A stretch of 64,000 bases of DNA from Ornithodoros turicata (Eukaryota > Arthropoda > Arachnida > Ixodida > Argasidae): positions 85,478,160 through 85,542,159 of the forward strand of contig NC_088202.1 in assembly GCF_037126465.1 (NCBI RefSeq). Reading direction: 5' to 3'. Positions within the stretch are counted from its first letter, which is position 1. Each line of letters starts with the position of its first letter. Position numbers and translations under genes: made by a program. Under the pieces are notes generated by a model that was given only the letters and a program-made list of their open reading frames with translations, did not search any database and was not told the origin of the DNA. Positions 10,176-21,114 of the stretch are shown piece after piece.

Positions 10176-10440
10176 TTGAAGGCCATTTTGTCATGTAGAA
10201 TCATATTTTGCTCCTTGAAACCACAAACAGTTTATTCAGCTTATTTCGAAAAGGAGAAACTGCTGAAGTATTTTTCACCATCGATCACATTTTGTCCTTC
10301 CAAACGTTCAATATTTTGTCAACACGCAGTCCAGATGGTAGGCTTTACTTCTTTTGAAAACAAAACCATACAATCGACTTCGCTCCTTGGGACTACAGAT
10401 ATCTGTAGCTGAAATGTGAAGCTATATTTCTTTTCAAAAC
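10176..10440. repeat. Diverged copy of the 180-bp repeat R2
   Basis: AAACAAAACCATACAATCGA, CTTCGCTCCTTGGGACTAC, GAAATGTGAAGCTATATTTC and TTTTCAAAACGAAAGC parallel the unit at 13500-13615. An earlier weaker unit lies at 10180-10290. This places the LINE insertion at 10494 inside or beside the R2 region. Confidence 0.6.
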
Positions 10441-10493
10441 GAAAGCTGGTGACTAGGTGGATGGTGATGTCATAAATGGGGATGACTGATGGG

Positions 10494-10623
10494 GGGGGGG
10501 AATATGTTTATTGGGGAAAAAAAGGAAGGAAGGAAAGGTTAGTCAGGCATAGGCCGACTTGCTCTTCCTTCAAGAAAAGAGAAGAAAAAGAAAACACACA
10601 CACACACACACACAAAAGGGGCC
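10494..10623 (-). mobile_element. LINE-E 3' UTR and terminus
   Basis: On the minus strand: GT repeats, TTCTTTTCTTGAAGGAAGAG, CAAGTCGGCCTATGCCTGAC, TAACCTTTCC, CCAATAAACATATTCC and the C run. It carries the group's 3' signature. Confidence 0.75.
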
Positions 10624-11245
10624 TTAGAGGCTGATCGAGAGGCCGGTGGCACGAAGAAAGCTCAAGAGGGTAGTCGTAACCGCCCCCTGGTTGTGCAGGA
10701 CCGGGCAGAGAAGGGTGGCCAAAGTGACGTTAGGGTAGCCAAATTGTCGCAAGTGGCGTTGGAGGATGAGTCTTTGTGAGAGGGGCCGGTTGCTGGATAA
10801 TAGGTAGTGCTCAATGTCGGCTTCCACACAACAAGTTGTGCAATTGGGGGAGTTCGTCTGGCGCATTTTATACAGGAGTGAGGGTGTCCGTGCAACATTC
10901 ATTCGAAGACGATGGAGGAGTGACTCTACTGCAACGGCAGGCAATGCTGAAGTCCAGCAGGAGATCAATGAGACGTACGAAATGATGATATGAGGTAGAG
11001 TTCGCTCGGAACTGCCGGGTACGGACACAGCGCCTCCGGCGAATGTGCAGGGAACAAGCAGAGGTCGTTAGGGGTAGAGGGGTAGCAGGGAGAGCTCTGG
11101 TAGATGTTGCGTGTCTTGCCATTGTGTCTGCGCGGGTGTTACCAATAAGGGCTACGTGTCCCAGGGGGAGTGTCACGCTTGCGCTGAAGACCGGGGATGG
11201 TGGAGCAGATGTGAGGACGTGCAAAGGTCCACATTGCTGGCGCAT
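10624..11245 (-). pseudogene. LINE-E RNase H remainder and C-terminal domain
   Basis: A 125-codon frame (10868-11245) contains GHVALIGNTRADTMARHA, the last RNase H motif, and LPLTTSACSLHIRRRRCVR. A shift into another frame (10624-11028) continues with ESLLHRLRMNVARTPSLLYK, CTTCCVEADIEHYLLSSNRP and ends LLSFLRATGLSISL. The Cys/His stretch corresponds to the C-terminal zinc motif of related elements, but the last Cys is replaced (SSN). At least one frameshift near 10870-10930. Confidence 0.75.
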
Positions 11246-11413
11246 AAGAGGGAGTGGTTGAGGAGGAAGGAAGATGATCCTTCAGGCGGGCGATAATATA
11301 GTCGTCGGTCGTCGGTCGTCGTCAATATGGCGAAGATAGTGGTGAGGGTGACTGGTGAGATAGCGAGTATATACTCGAAGGGTATCAGAACCCCGCAGAA
11401 GGGGAACAGGCGT

Positions 11414-11690
11414 CTACCGTGCTTCAGCAAGAGTACAGTAAGTCTCTGATGTTCGTGGTACTCCCAGACAAATGCGAAGGCCGCGGGCCTGGGTGTTAAG
11501 TAGCTCGCGCCCGTGTGTTTGGCTGAGGCCTTGTAAGACAGGGAGTCTGTAACGCAGTGTCCCCAACACGAGGGCCTGGTGGACGCGATGAAGATCAGAG
11601 CAGGACGGGCCCCAGGACGCACCAGCGATACGTCTGAGGACATGAACTGAAGCAGGTGCCTTTGTGGTAATCATGGTAATCATCTTCACA
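11414..11690 (-). pseudogene. LINE-E post-RT domain
   Basis: VLRRIAGASWGPSCSDLHRV, ALVLGTLRYRLPVL and TQARGLRICLGVPRTSETY are the thumb/connection segment found after the RT core in RNase H-bearing LINEs. It is out of frame with the RT upstream. The following 11250-11413 should hold the start of RNase H, but I cannot recognise its first catalytic Asp, so that stretch is decayed. Confidence 0.7.
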
Positions 11691-11860
11691 TGGCGGGACC
11701 ACGTTTGGTCGTGAGCAAGTATTAGACCTAGGTAACGTCATGACGTGGCAAAAGGCAAAGGGGAGCCGTCAAGGTAGAGCGGATACCTGCGGAAGCATTG
11801 GCGCGAGAACGCCATTGAAACAGTCTTCGCCGGGGAGACTGTTAGGCCACGGGAGCCAAG

Positions 11861-12660
11861 TTAGGTGGTAATCACGTGTAGAGAGCGTTGGAGTCGGCGA
11901 TAGATCGTATCTCGGCGGGTTGCAGAAGTCCAGATACAGATGTCATCGGCGTATATCGTGATAGATGAATGAGCAGGGACCAACGGGGTAAGGGAGGCCA
12001 TGATAAGATTAAAGAGGAGGGGGCTAAGGACACTGCCCTGCGGGACCCCACGGGTCACGTGGTGCTTGGTGGTGTCACCATCAGCGGTGCACACGAAGAG
12101 ATAGCGGGCTGATAAAAAGTATTGTATCCACCGCAGAGGGCAGCCGCCAACTTGAGCCGCAGCAAGAGCGTCAAGGATGGCAGCATGGTAAACGCTGTCG
12201 TAGGCTTTCTTTACATCGAGGAACACAGCGGCAGTCAATAGTCCCTCTGCTTTCCAGCAGTCCAGCGCTGAGCGGCCCGTGCGGAAACCCGCCGTCACTT
12301 CCGGGAAATACTCAGCAGTCTCAAGGAACCAACTTAGATGTGTGAAAATCATGCGTTCAAGTGTCTTCCCTATACAGCTGGTGAGGGCAATGGGACGGAA
12401 AGAGTCAATGTAGTGCGGCGATTCGTCCGGTTTGAGGATAGGAACCACCATTGCCGTCTTCCAATCCTCAGGAACTTGTCCGGTGCACCAACTCTTATTG
12501 AGAAGTCGCAGGAGGTGCAAGCGACCCGACAGGGGAAGGTGCCAAAGGGCCTTATAGGTAACTTGATCTGCCCCAGGTGAGGTGTGCAGAGGAGCGGCTG
12601 CAAGTACAGTTTCGAGTTCAGGGAGGGTGAAGAGCGTGTCCAGGACCGGATGACTTGGAG
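11861..12660 (-). pseudogene. LINE-E reverse transcriptase
   Basis: The 219-codon frame (11861-12520) has the RT blocks in order: PEDWKTAMVVPILKP, SFRPIALTSCIGKTLERMI, AGFRTGRSALD, AAVFLDVKKAYDSV, GVPQGSVLSPLLFN and the catalytic YADD at 11942-11953 (IYADDICIW). Upstream, another frame carries the linker and SPGADQVTYKAL, the first RT motif, up to about 12660. The core itself is uninterrupted and well kept, so the copy is moderately young. Function in the live element is cDNA synthesis by target-primed reverse transcription. Confidence 0.85.
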
Positions 12661-12761
12661 CGTGGATTGGGACTGCAGGCGTCGCTGAGCTGGAGGTGCT
12701 GGTGGTAATTCTTGCGCAAAAATCTTCTGCAATTTGTAGTTCAGACTGTGATGTACAGACT

Positions 12762-12808
12762 GTGTGTGTGTGTGCGTGCGTGTGAGTGCGTGCGCGCGCG
12801 CGCGCGCG
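12762..12808. repeat. (GT)n/(GC)n microsatellite
   Basis: TGTGTGTGTG followed by CGTGCGTG and an eight-fold CG run. It marks the junction between LINE-E coding sequence and the nested tail. Confidence 0.85.
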
Positions 12809-12827
12809 TATTTGTGATTTTTTTTTT

Positions 12828-12931
12828 GGTCCGGGTGAACTTTTTCTTTTTCTCTTTTTTCTTTTTTGAAGAGACTAGCAAGCCAAACATTGGCTGACCT
12901 ATATTAACACTTAAAAACAACAACAACAACA
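12828..12931 (+). mobile_element. CAA-tailed LINE 3' end nested in LINE-E
   Basis: GGTCCGGGTGAACTTTTTC, a CT run, TGAAGAGACTAGCAAGCC, TTGGCTGACCT and (CAA)n. It is the plus-strand counterpart of 1372-1466 and lies antisense inside LINE-E, 5' of its RT. Confidence 0.7.
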
Positions 12932-13071
12932 GGGAGCGGAACGGGTTCCGCTGAGATACAAGGGAAGAAAGGCCTCGTAGTGCCCCCCTATCCGGGAGAG
13001 TGGCGTACGAGGGGATAAAGAGGACGTGAACCTGCGCCAATGGTCCCGCGCAAGGTGATGACTGATGGGAT

Positions 13072-13620
13072 GAGATGACTGGCTAACGGTGACTGCTTTT
13101 CGAAATATCAGCGGCTCCTGACCTGAGGCTTTTGCTTGAATCTGGATGCTACGGGACCGAAAACAAAATCGTAAAATCGACTTTCGCTCCTTCAAGCTAC
13201 AAATGGTTGCTTGAGTTGAAATACGGACTATGCAAAATTCTCAAGTCGGGAGCGACCGACATTTGAAGCGTAGACTTCTTCGAAATATCGGCGGCTCCCG
13301 ACTGAGGCTTTTTGCTTCAATCTGGATGCTACGTGACAGAAAGAATCGTACAGTCGTCTTTCGCTCCAGTAAACTACAGATGGTGTCTTCAGTTGAAATG
13401 CGCAACGCAAAATTCTCAGGTCCGGAGCCCCCGACATTTCGAAATAGAGTTCTTCAAAATATCCGCGACTCCCGCCGATCTGAGGCCTTCGCTTCAGTCT
13501 GGATGCTACGAGACTGAAAACTAAATCGTACAATTGACTTTCGCTCCTTGAAACCTACAGATGATTTCTTCAGGAGAAATGGGGAGCTATGTTTTTTTGC
13601 TTTTTAAAACGAAACCGTGT
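13072..13620. repeat. R2 tandem repeat, three units of about 174-180 bp
   Basis: TTCGAAATATC recurs at 13099, 13279 and (as TTCAAAATAT) 13453. Each unit contains CTGAGGC(T)TTTGCTTC, TCTGGATGCTACG, ACTTTCGCTCC and a variant of AAATTCTCA. The unit has overlapping frames on both strands, but these are not conserved between units. The third unit fades at 13620. Confidence 0.8.
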
Positions 13621-15431
13621 GAATTATTTTTCATTGTCGTGTATCATTATTTCAAACTCTCGCTATTTCCTCAACGACACGTCTAGCTGTTAAAAAGTGG
13701 AAGATCGAGCGATCCAGTAAAGCTAGATTAAAGGGTCTATGAAATTTCCCGAACCCCCATACTTTTTTTCGCTGGAAACTGTTCTTCCCGCCGAGAAACT
13801 GATATGCCACAAATTTTTCCGGACGAAATCGCTCCACTGTGCGAGGAGCGCGCACTCGAAATGTCTCTTCCGCGTTCCTCCTCTCCCGCGCACATTCTCC
13901 CGTCGATGGTGTAACTGTACGGACCGCACTTCTGTGCCCCGTTACGTCACCGGTGTTGCGCAATGGCAAGTAATGCTGCGAGCTGTCGAGTGTCGCCGTC
14001 CAGTCGCACATAGAAGGTCACATGGTCTCTGGGCGCGTCTGAGGGTTGAAGTTGAAGCATTATGTTTTCTTGGTTGGAGGCGTTCGGATAACGCGCTATA
14101 ATGAACAGCTTTTTGCGTGTGAATCGTTTGCTACAGTTGAGCTGGCAAGTATGACATGTGAGCTGTACTTTTTCATCGAATGTATTCGTCCTCTGCTCTG
14201 CGACCGTTCACAACAAGGAACTCAAGTACCTCCGTGGCTTTGAGAGTTTTGCTGACGAGTTACGTGGACCTAATGCAACGTGTATTAGTTGTATCGCATC
14301 ACCAATCAAAAGTGTCTGGTGGTTGCTTGGCATTGCAATTATATTTACGTCAGTTGCAGTTATGTTTACGTGTTGGCAATCTGACAACAAAGGAAGTGCG
14401 TTGTGAAGTGCGACTGTGATATTTGGAAGATGCCCCCTTTGTTGCTCGATTTGTTTGCACGAATTATCGTAAAAGACTGGGTGGTCTAATGTTTTGTTTT
14501 ACTTTGTTTCAACTCGTGTTCTTCGTCATCATTACTGTTATTATTCAAAGCAGCTTCGTGCCCTCAGGCGATTTTGATTTACTCTGCATTTATTATTCTA
14601 CAGATGGCTGTATTTCCTACCGTCGAAGGACTTTGTTTGCCTAAGATTATGTTTCATGCAAGAATTTATGTATGAGCACGTCACGTACTCTGTATTTAAT
14701 GTTGAGCACGTCGTAAATCTGAACATTTAGCATTGCCAACCATCATGCCTACAAAGACTCAGCTGTAGCGTATTGTGTAAGAGTATTCTGCACATCGTAT
14801 TTATTTCTGATAAGTGTTTGTCGTTTAACAAATTTATTGTTCAACCAGGTTTCCAATACTGTGTAATACATCCATAACCCTAAGACTGGGGGACACAATC
14901 TCACGACACCAGTTCGCCTGCTTCATTGCCTTCTTATGTTATTGTGTTACGTAAGCCTGAAGTCACCAGTTGAGGTAACTGGAAAGAAGCGAAAACCCCA
15001 GTACTGACGTAGCATGCCCAATATTTTGCAATTAGAAAAACTACAAGTAATTGGTACTATTTCAAGTAAACTGCTTGTTGGTCTTCTGGCGGAAATCTGC
15101 TTTCTTTGTGAAAGAACTGTTCCATTTGTCACCGGGATAGAGTCCTTGCTATGCAGGCTCCTCCGAAGGTGTGGGCACACTTGTATGTGTGTCAAGGGCG
15201 AGGGCATCAGGCTTAAACAGCTGAAATGTCGACACTTAGCTAAAATAGTACAATAACTAAGACCTAACATCTGCATATACACATTATATTCTATACATGC
15301 ATAATTTTTATTTTTAATAGAACACAGGATATGTTCTATTTTACGCTGTCACACAGCTCATCTAAAACTGTATTGGCATCAGTGTTACCAGCAAATAAGG
15401 GCTGAAGTAGCTGCACGGCCTTGCAGGATGC
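13621..15431. other. Unassigned low-repeat segment
   Basis: No match to the repeat families of the window. Two T-rich plus frames (14158-14406, 14423-14644) contain stretches such as WWLLGIAIIFTSVAVMFTCW that look membrane-spanning, but they lack any family signature. A third (15014-15256) is Cys-rich (ICFLCERTVPF, CRLLRRCGHTCMC). This is the best place in the window for a diverged single-copy sequence, yet I cannot support a gene. Confidence 0.35.
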
Positions 15432-15524
15432 CGGGTCCATATTCTACATGAACTGACTCGCTCTCCAACGGGTGAAATTTAAGAGGTCCGGGATTTGCCA
15501 GTCCAACGGGTGAAATATGTAAAA

Positions 15525-18500
15525 GTCTCTCCTGACCTAACCTTGGTCAATCTCAACGGGTCCATATTCTACATGAGGTGACTCGCTCTCCAACGTGTGA
15601 AATATGTAAAAGTCTCTCCTAACCTAACCTTGGTCAATCTCGACGGGTCCATATTCTACATCAACTGGCTCGCTCTCCAACTTTTGAAATATGTAAACGT
15701 CTCTCCTGACCCAACCTTGGTCAATCCCAACGGGTCCCTATTCTACATGAACTGACTCGCTCTCGAACGTGTGAAATATGTAAAAGTCTCTCCTGACCTA
15801 ACCTTGATCAGACTCGACGGATCCATATTCTACATGAACTGACTCGCTCTCCAACGTGTTAAATATGTAAAAGTCTCTCCTGACCTAACCTTGGTCAATC
15901 TCAACGGGTCCATATTCTACATGAACTGACTCGCTCTCCAACGGGTGAAATTTAAGAGGTCCGGGATTTGCCAGTCCAACGGGTGAAATATGTAAAAGTC
16001 TCTCCTGACCTAACCTTGGTCAATCTCAACGGGTCCATATTCTACATGAGGTGACTCGCTCTCCAACGTGTGAAATATGTAAAAGTCTCTCCTAACCTAA
16101 CCTTGGTCAATCTCGACGGGTCCATATTCTACATAAACTGACTCGCTTTCCAACTCTTGAAATATGTAAACGCCTCTCCTGACCCAACCTTGGTCAATCT
16201 CAACGGGTCCATATTCTACATGAGCTGACTCGCTCTCCAACGTGTGAAATATGTAAAAGTCTCTCCTGACCTAACCTTGATCAGACTCGACGGATCCATA
16301 TTCTACATGAACTGACTCGCTCTCCAACGTGTTAAATCTGTAAAAGTCTCTCCTGACCTAACCTTGGTCAATCTCGACGTGTCTATATTCTACATGAACT
16401 GACTAGCTCTCCAACGTGTGAAATATGTAAAAGTCTCTCCTGACCTAACCTTGCCCAATCTCGACGGGTCCATATTCTGTGTGAACTGACTCGCTCTCCA
16501 ACGTGTGAAATATGTAAAAGTCTCTCCTGACCTAACCTTGCTCAATCTCGACGGGTCCTTTTTCTACATGAGCTGACTCGCTCTCCAACGTGTTAAATCT
16601 GTAAAAGTCTCTCCTGACCTAACCTTGGTCAATCTCGACGGGTTCATATTCTACATGAATGACTAGCTCTCCAACGTGTGAAATATGGAAAAGTCTCTCC
16701 TGCCTAACCTTTGTCAATCTCAACGGGTCCATATTCTACATGAACTGACTCGCTCTCCAACGTGTGAAATATGTAAAAGTCTCTCCTGACCTAACCTTTG
16801 TCAATCTCAACGGGTCCATATTCTACATGAACTGACTCGCTCTCCAACGTGTGAAATATGTAAAAGTCTCTCCTGACCTAACCATGGTCAATTTCGATGG
16901 GTCCATATTCTGCATGAACTGACTCGCTCTCCAACGTGTTAAATCTGTAAAAGTCTCTCCTGACCTAACCTTGCTCAATCTCGACGGGTCCATATTCTGC
17001 ATAAATTGACTCGCTCTCCAACGTGTCAAATATGTAAAAGTCTCTCGTGACCTAACCTTGCTCAATCTCGACGGGTCAATATTCTACATGAGCTGACTCG
17101 CTCTCCAACGTGTTAAATCTGTAAAAGTCTCTCCTGACCTAACCTTGGTCAATCTCGACGGGTTCATATTCCACATGAACTGACTAGCTCCCAACGTGTG
17201 AAATATGGAAAAGTCTCTCCTGCCTAACCTTTGTCAATCTCAACGGGTCCATATTCTACATGAACTGACTCGCTCTCCAACGTGTGAAATATGTAAAAGT
17301 CTCTCCTGACCTAACCTTGATCAGACTCGACGGATCCATATTCTACATGAACTGACTCGCTCTCCAACGTGTTAAATCTGTAAAAGTCTCTCCTGACCTA
17401 ACCTTGGTCAATCTCGACGGGTCCATATTCTACATGAATGACTCGCTCTCCAACGTGTGAAATATGTAAACGTCTCTCCTGACCCAACCTTGGTCAATCC
17501 CAACGGGTCCATATTCTACATGAACTGACTCGCTCTCCAACGTGTTAAATCTGTAAAAGTCTCTCCTGACCTAACCTTGCTCAATCTCGACGGGTCCATA
17601 TTCTGCATGAACTGACTCGCTCTCCAACGTGTGAAATATGGAAAAGTCTCTCCTGACCTAACCTTGGTCAATCTCAACGGGTCCATATTCTACATGAGGT
17701 GACTCGCTCTCCAACGTGTGAAATATGTAAAAGTCTCTCCTAACCTAACCTTGGTCAATCTCGACGGGTCCATATTCTACATCAACTGGCTCGCTCTCCA
17801 ACTTTTGAAATATGTAAACGTCTCTCCTGACCCAACCTTGGTCAATCCCAACGGGTCCCTATTCTACATGAACTGACTCGCTCTCGAACGTGTGAAATAT
17901 GTAAAAGTCTCTCCTGACCTAACCTTGATCAGACTCGACGGATCCATATTCTACATGAACTGACTCGCTCTCCAACGTGTTAAATATGTAAAAGTCTCTC
18001 CTGACCTAACCTTGGTCAATCTCAACGGGTCCATATTCTACATGAACTGACTCGCTCTCCAACGGGTGAAATTTAAGAGGTCCGGGATTTGCCAGTCCAA
18101 CGGGTGAAATATGTAAAAGTCTCTCCTGACCTAACCTTGGTCAATCTCAACGGGTCCATATTCTACATGAGGTGACTCGCTCTCCAACGTGTGAAATATG
18201 TAAAAGTCTCTCCTAACCTAACCTTGGTCAATCTCGACGGGTCCATATTCTACATAAACTGACTCGCTTTCCAACTCTTGAAATATGTAAACGCCTCTCC
18301 TGACCCAACCTTGGTCAATCTCAACGGGTCCATATTCTACATGAGCTGACTCGCTCTCCAACGTGTGAAATATGTAAAAGTCTCTCCTGACCTAACCTTG
18401 ATCAGACTCGACGGATCCATATTCTACATGAACTGACTCGCTCTCCAACGTGTTAAATCTGTAAAAGTCTCTCCTGACCTAACCTTGGTCAATCTCGACG

Positions 18501-19559
18501 TGTCTATATTCTACATGAACTGACTAGCTCTCCAACGTGTGAAATATGTAAAAGTCTCTCCTGACCTAACCTTGCCCAATCTCGACGGGTCCATATTCTG
18601 TGTGAACTGACTCGCTCTCCAACGTGTGAAATATGTAAAAGTCTCTCCTGACCTAACCTTGCTCAATCTCGACGGGTCCTTTTTCTACATGAGCTGACTC
18701 GCTCTCCAACGTGTTAAATCTGTAAAAGTCTCTCCTGACCTAACCTTGGTCAATCTCGACGGGTTCATATTCTACATGAATGACTAGCTCTCCAACGTGT
18801 GAAATATGGAAAAGTCTCTCCTGCCTAACCTTTGTCAATCTCAACGGGTCCATATTCTACATGAACTGACTCGCTCTCCAACGTGTGAAATATGTAAAAG
18901 TCTCTCCTGACCTAACCTTTGTCAATCTCAACGGGTCCATATTCTACATGAACTGACTCGCTCTCCAACGTGTGAAATATGTAAAAGTCTCTCCTGACCT
19001 AACCATGGTCAATTTCGATGGGTCCATATTCTGCATGAACTGACTCGCTCTCCAACGTGTTAAATCTGTAAAAGTCTCTCCTGACCTAACCTTGCTCAAT
19101 CTCGACGGGTCCATATTCTGCATAAATTGACTCGCTCTCCAACGTGTCAAATATGTAAAAGTCTCTCGTGACCTAACCTTGCTCAATCTCGACGGGTCAA
19201 TATTCTACATGAGCTGACTCGCTCTCCAACGTGTTAAATCTGTAAAAGTCTCTCCTGACCTAACCTTGGTCAATCTCGACGGGTTCATATTCCACATGAA
19301 CTGACTAGCTCCCAACGTGTGAAATATGGAAAAGTCTCTCCTGCCTAACCTTTGTCAATCTCAACGGGTCCATATTCTACATGAACTGACTCGCTCTCCA
19401 ACGTGTGAAATATGTAAAAGTCTCTCCTGACCTAACCTTGATCAGACTCGACGGATCCATATTCTACATGAACTGACTCGCTCTCCAACGTGTTAAATCT
19501 GTAAAAGTCTCTCCTGACCTAACCTTGGTCAATCTCGACGGGTCCATATTCTACATGAA
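15525..19559. repeat. Higher-order duplication in the satellite, offset 2121 bp
   Basis: 15525-17437 and 17646-19558 agree at every place I compared, including rare variants: CCCAATCTCGACGG with TCTGTGTGAACTG (16464, 18585), TCCTTTTTCTACATG (16556, 18677) and the long insert variant. Divergence resumes where TACATGAATGACTCG (17431) meets TACATGAACTGACTCG (19552). Confidence 0.85.
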
Positions 19560-21114
19560 CTGACTCGCTCTCCAACGTGTGAAATATGTAAAAGTCTCTC
19601 CTAACCTAACCTTGGTCAATCTCGACGGGTCCATATTCTACATCAACTGACTCGCTCTCCAACTTTTGAAATATGTAAACGTCTCTTCTGACCCAACCTT
19701 GGTCAATCTCAACGGGTCCATATTCTACATGAGCTGACTCGCTCTCCAACGTGTGAAATATGTAAAAGTCTCTCCTGACCTAACCTTGATCAGACTCGAC
19801 GGATCCATATTCTACATGAACTGACTCGCTCTCCAACGTGTTAAATCTGTAAAAGTCTCTCCTGACCTAACCTTGGTCAATCTCGACGGGTCTATATTAT
19901 ACATGAACTGACTAGCTCTCCAACGTGTGAAATATGTAAAAGTCTCTCCTGACCTAACCTTTGTCAATCTCGACGGGTCCATATTCTGCGTGAACTGACT
20001 CGCTCTCCAACGTGTGAAATATGTAAAAGTCTCTCCTGACCTAACCTTGGTCAATCTCGACGGGTTCATATTCTACATGAATGACTCGCTCTCCAACTTT
20101 TGAAATATGTAAACGTCTCTCCTGACCCAACCTTGGTCAATCCCAACGGGTCCATATTCTACATGAACTGACTCGCTCTCCAACGTGTTAAATCTGTAAA
20201 AGTCTCTCCTGACCTAACCTTGCTCAATCTCGACGGGTCCATATTCTGCATGAACTGACTCGCTCTCCAACGTGTTAAATCTGTAAAAGTCTCTCCTGAC
20301 CTAACCTTGGTCAATCTCGACGGGTCTATATTCTACATGAACTGACTAGCTCTCCAACGTGTGAAATATGTAAAAGTCTCTCCTGACCTAACCTTTGTCA
20401 ATCTCGACGGGTCCATATTCTGCGTGAACTGACTCGCTCTGCAACGTGTGAAATATGTAAAAGTCTCTCCTGACCTAACCTTGCTCAATCTCGACGGGTC
20501 CATATTCTACATGAGCTGACTCGCTCCCCAACGTGTTAAATCTGTAAAAGTCTCTCCTGACCTAACCTTGCTCAATCTCGACGGGTCCATATTCTGCATG
20601 AACTGACTCGCTCTCCAACGTGTTAAATCTGTAAAAGTCTCTCCTGACCTAACCTTGCTCAATCTCGACGGGTCCATATTCTGCATGAACTGACTCGCTC
20701 TCCAACGTGGGAAATATGTAAAAGTCTCTCCTGACCTAACCTTGCTCAATCTCGACGGGTCCATATTCTGCATGAACTGACTCGCTCTCCAACGTGTGAA
20801 ATATGTAAAAGTCTCTCCTGACCTAACCTTGCTCAATCTCGACGGGTCAATATTCTACATGAGCTGACTCGCTCTCAAACGTGTTAAATCTGTAAAAGTC
20901 TCTCCTGACCTAACCTTGGTCAATCTCGACGGGAGCATATTCCACATGAACTGACTAGCTCTCCAACGTGTGAAATATGGAAAAGTCTATCCTGCCTAAC
21001 CTTTGTCAATCTCAATGGGTCCATATTCTACATGAACTGACTCGCTCTCCAACGTGTGAAATATGTAAAAGTCTCTCCTGACCTAACCTTGCTCAATCTC
21101 GACGGGTCCACATT

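Larger units (their letters stand above)
10494..13056 (-). mobile_element. LINE-E, RNase H-bearing non-LTR retrotransposon
   Basis: A 2.56-kb insertion on the minus strand bounded by identical GATGACTGATGGG 13-mers (10481-10493 and 13057-13069). Order on the minus strand: 5' segment of unknown content, a nested foreign LINE tail (12828-12931), RT, post-RT domain, RNase H remainder, C-terminal domain, CT-rich 3' UTR, GAAGAGCAAGTCGG, AATAAACATATT and a C10 end at 10491-10500. The endonuclease and ORF1 are absent, so it is 5'-truncated. RNase H next to RT suggests the I/Loa group; the exact clade is not decided. Several frameshifts make it dead. Confidence 0.8.

Noticed and set aside
14158..14644. 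Two small membrane proteins
   Set aside because: T-rich sequence makes hydrophobic codons by chance; no signal beyond composition.
20507..20836. 109-codon minus frame as a repeat protein
   Set aside because: It is open only because neighbouring monomers carry CTGC; CTAC monomers put a stop in the same frame.
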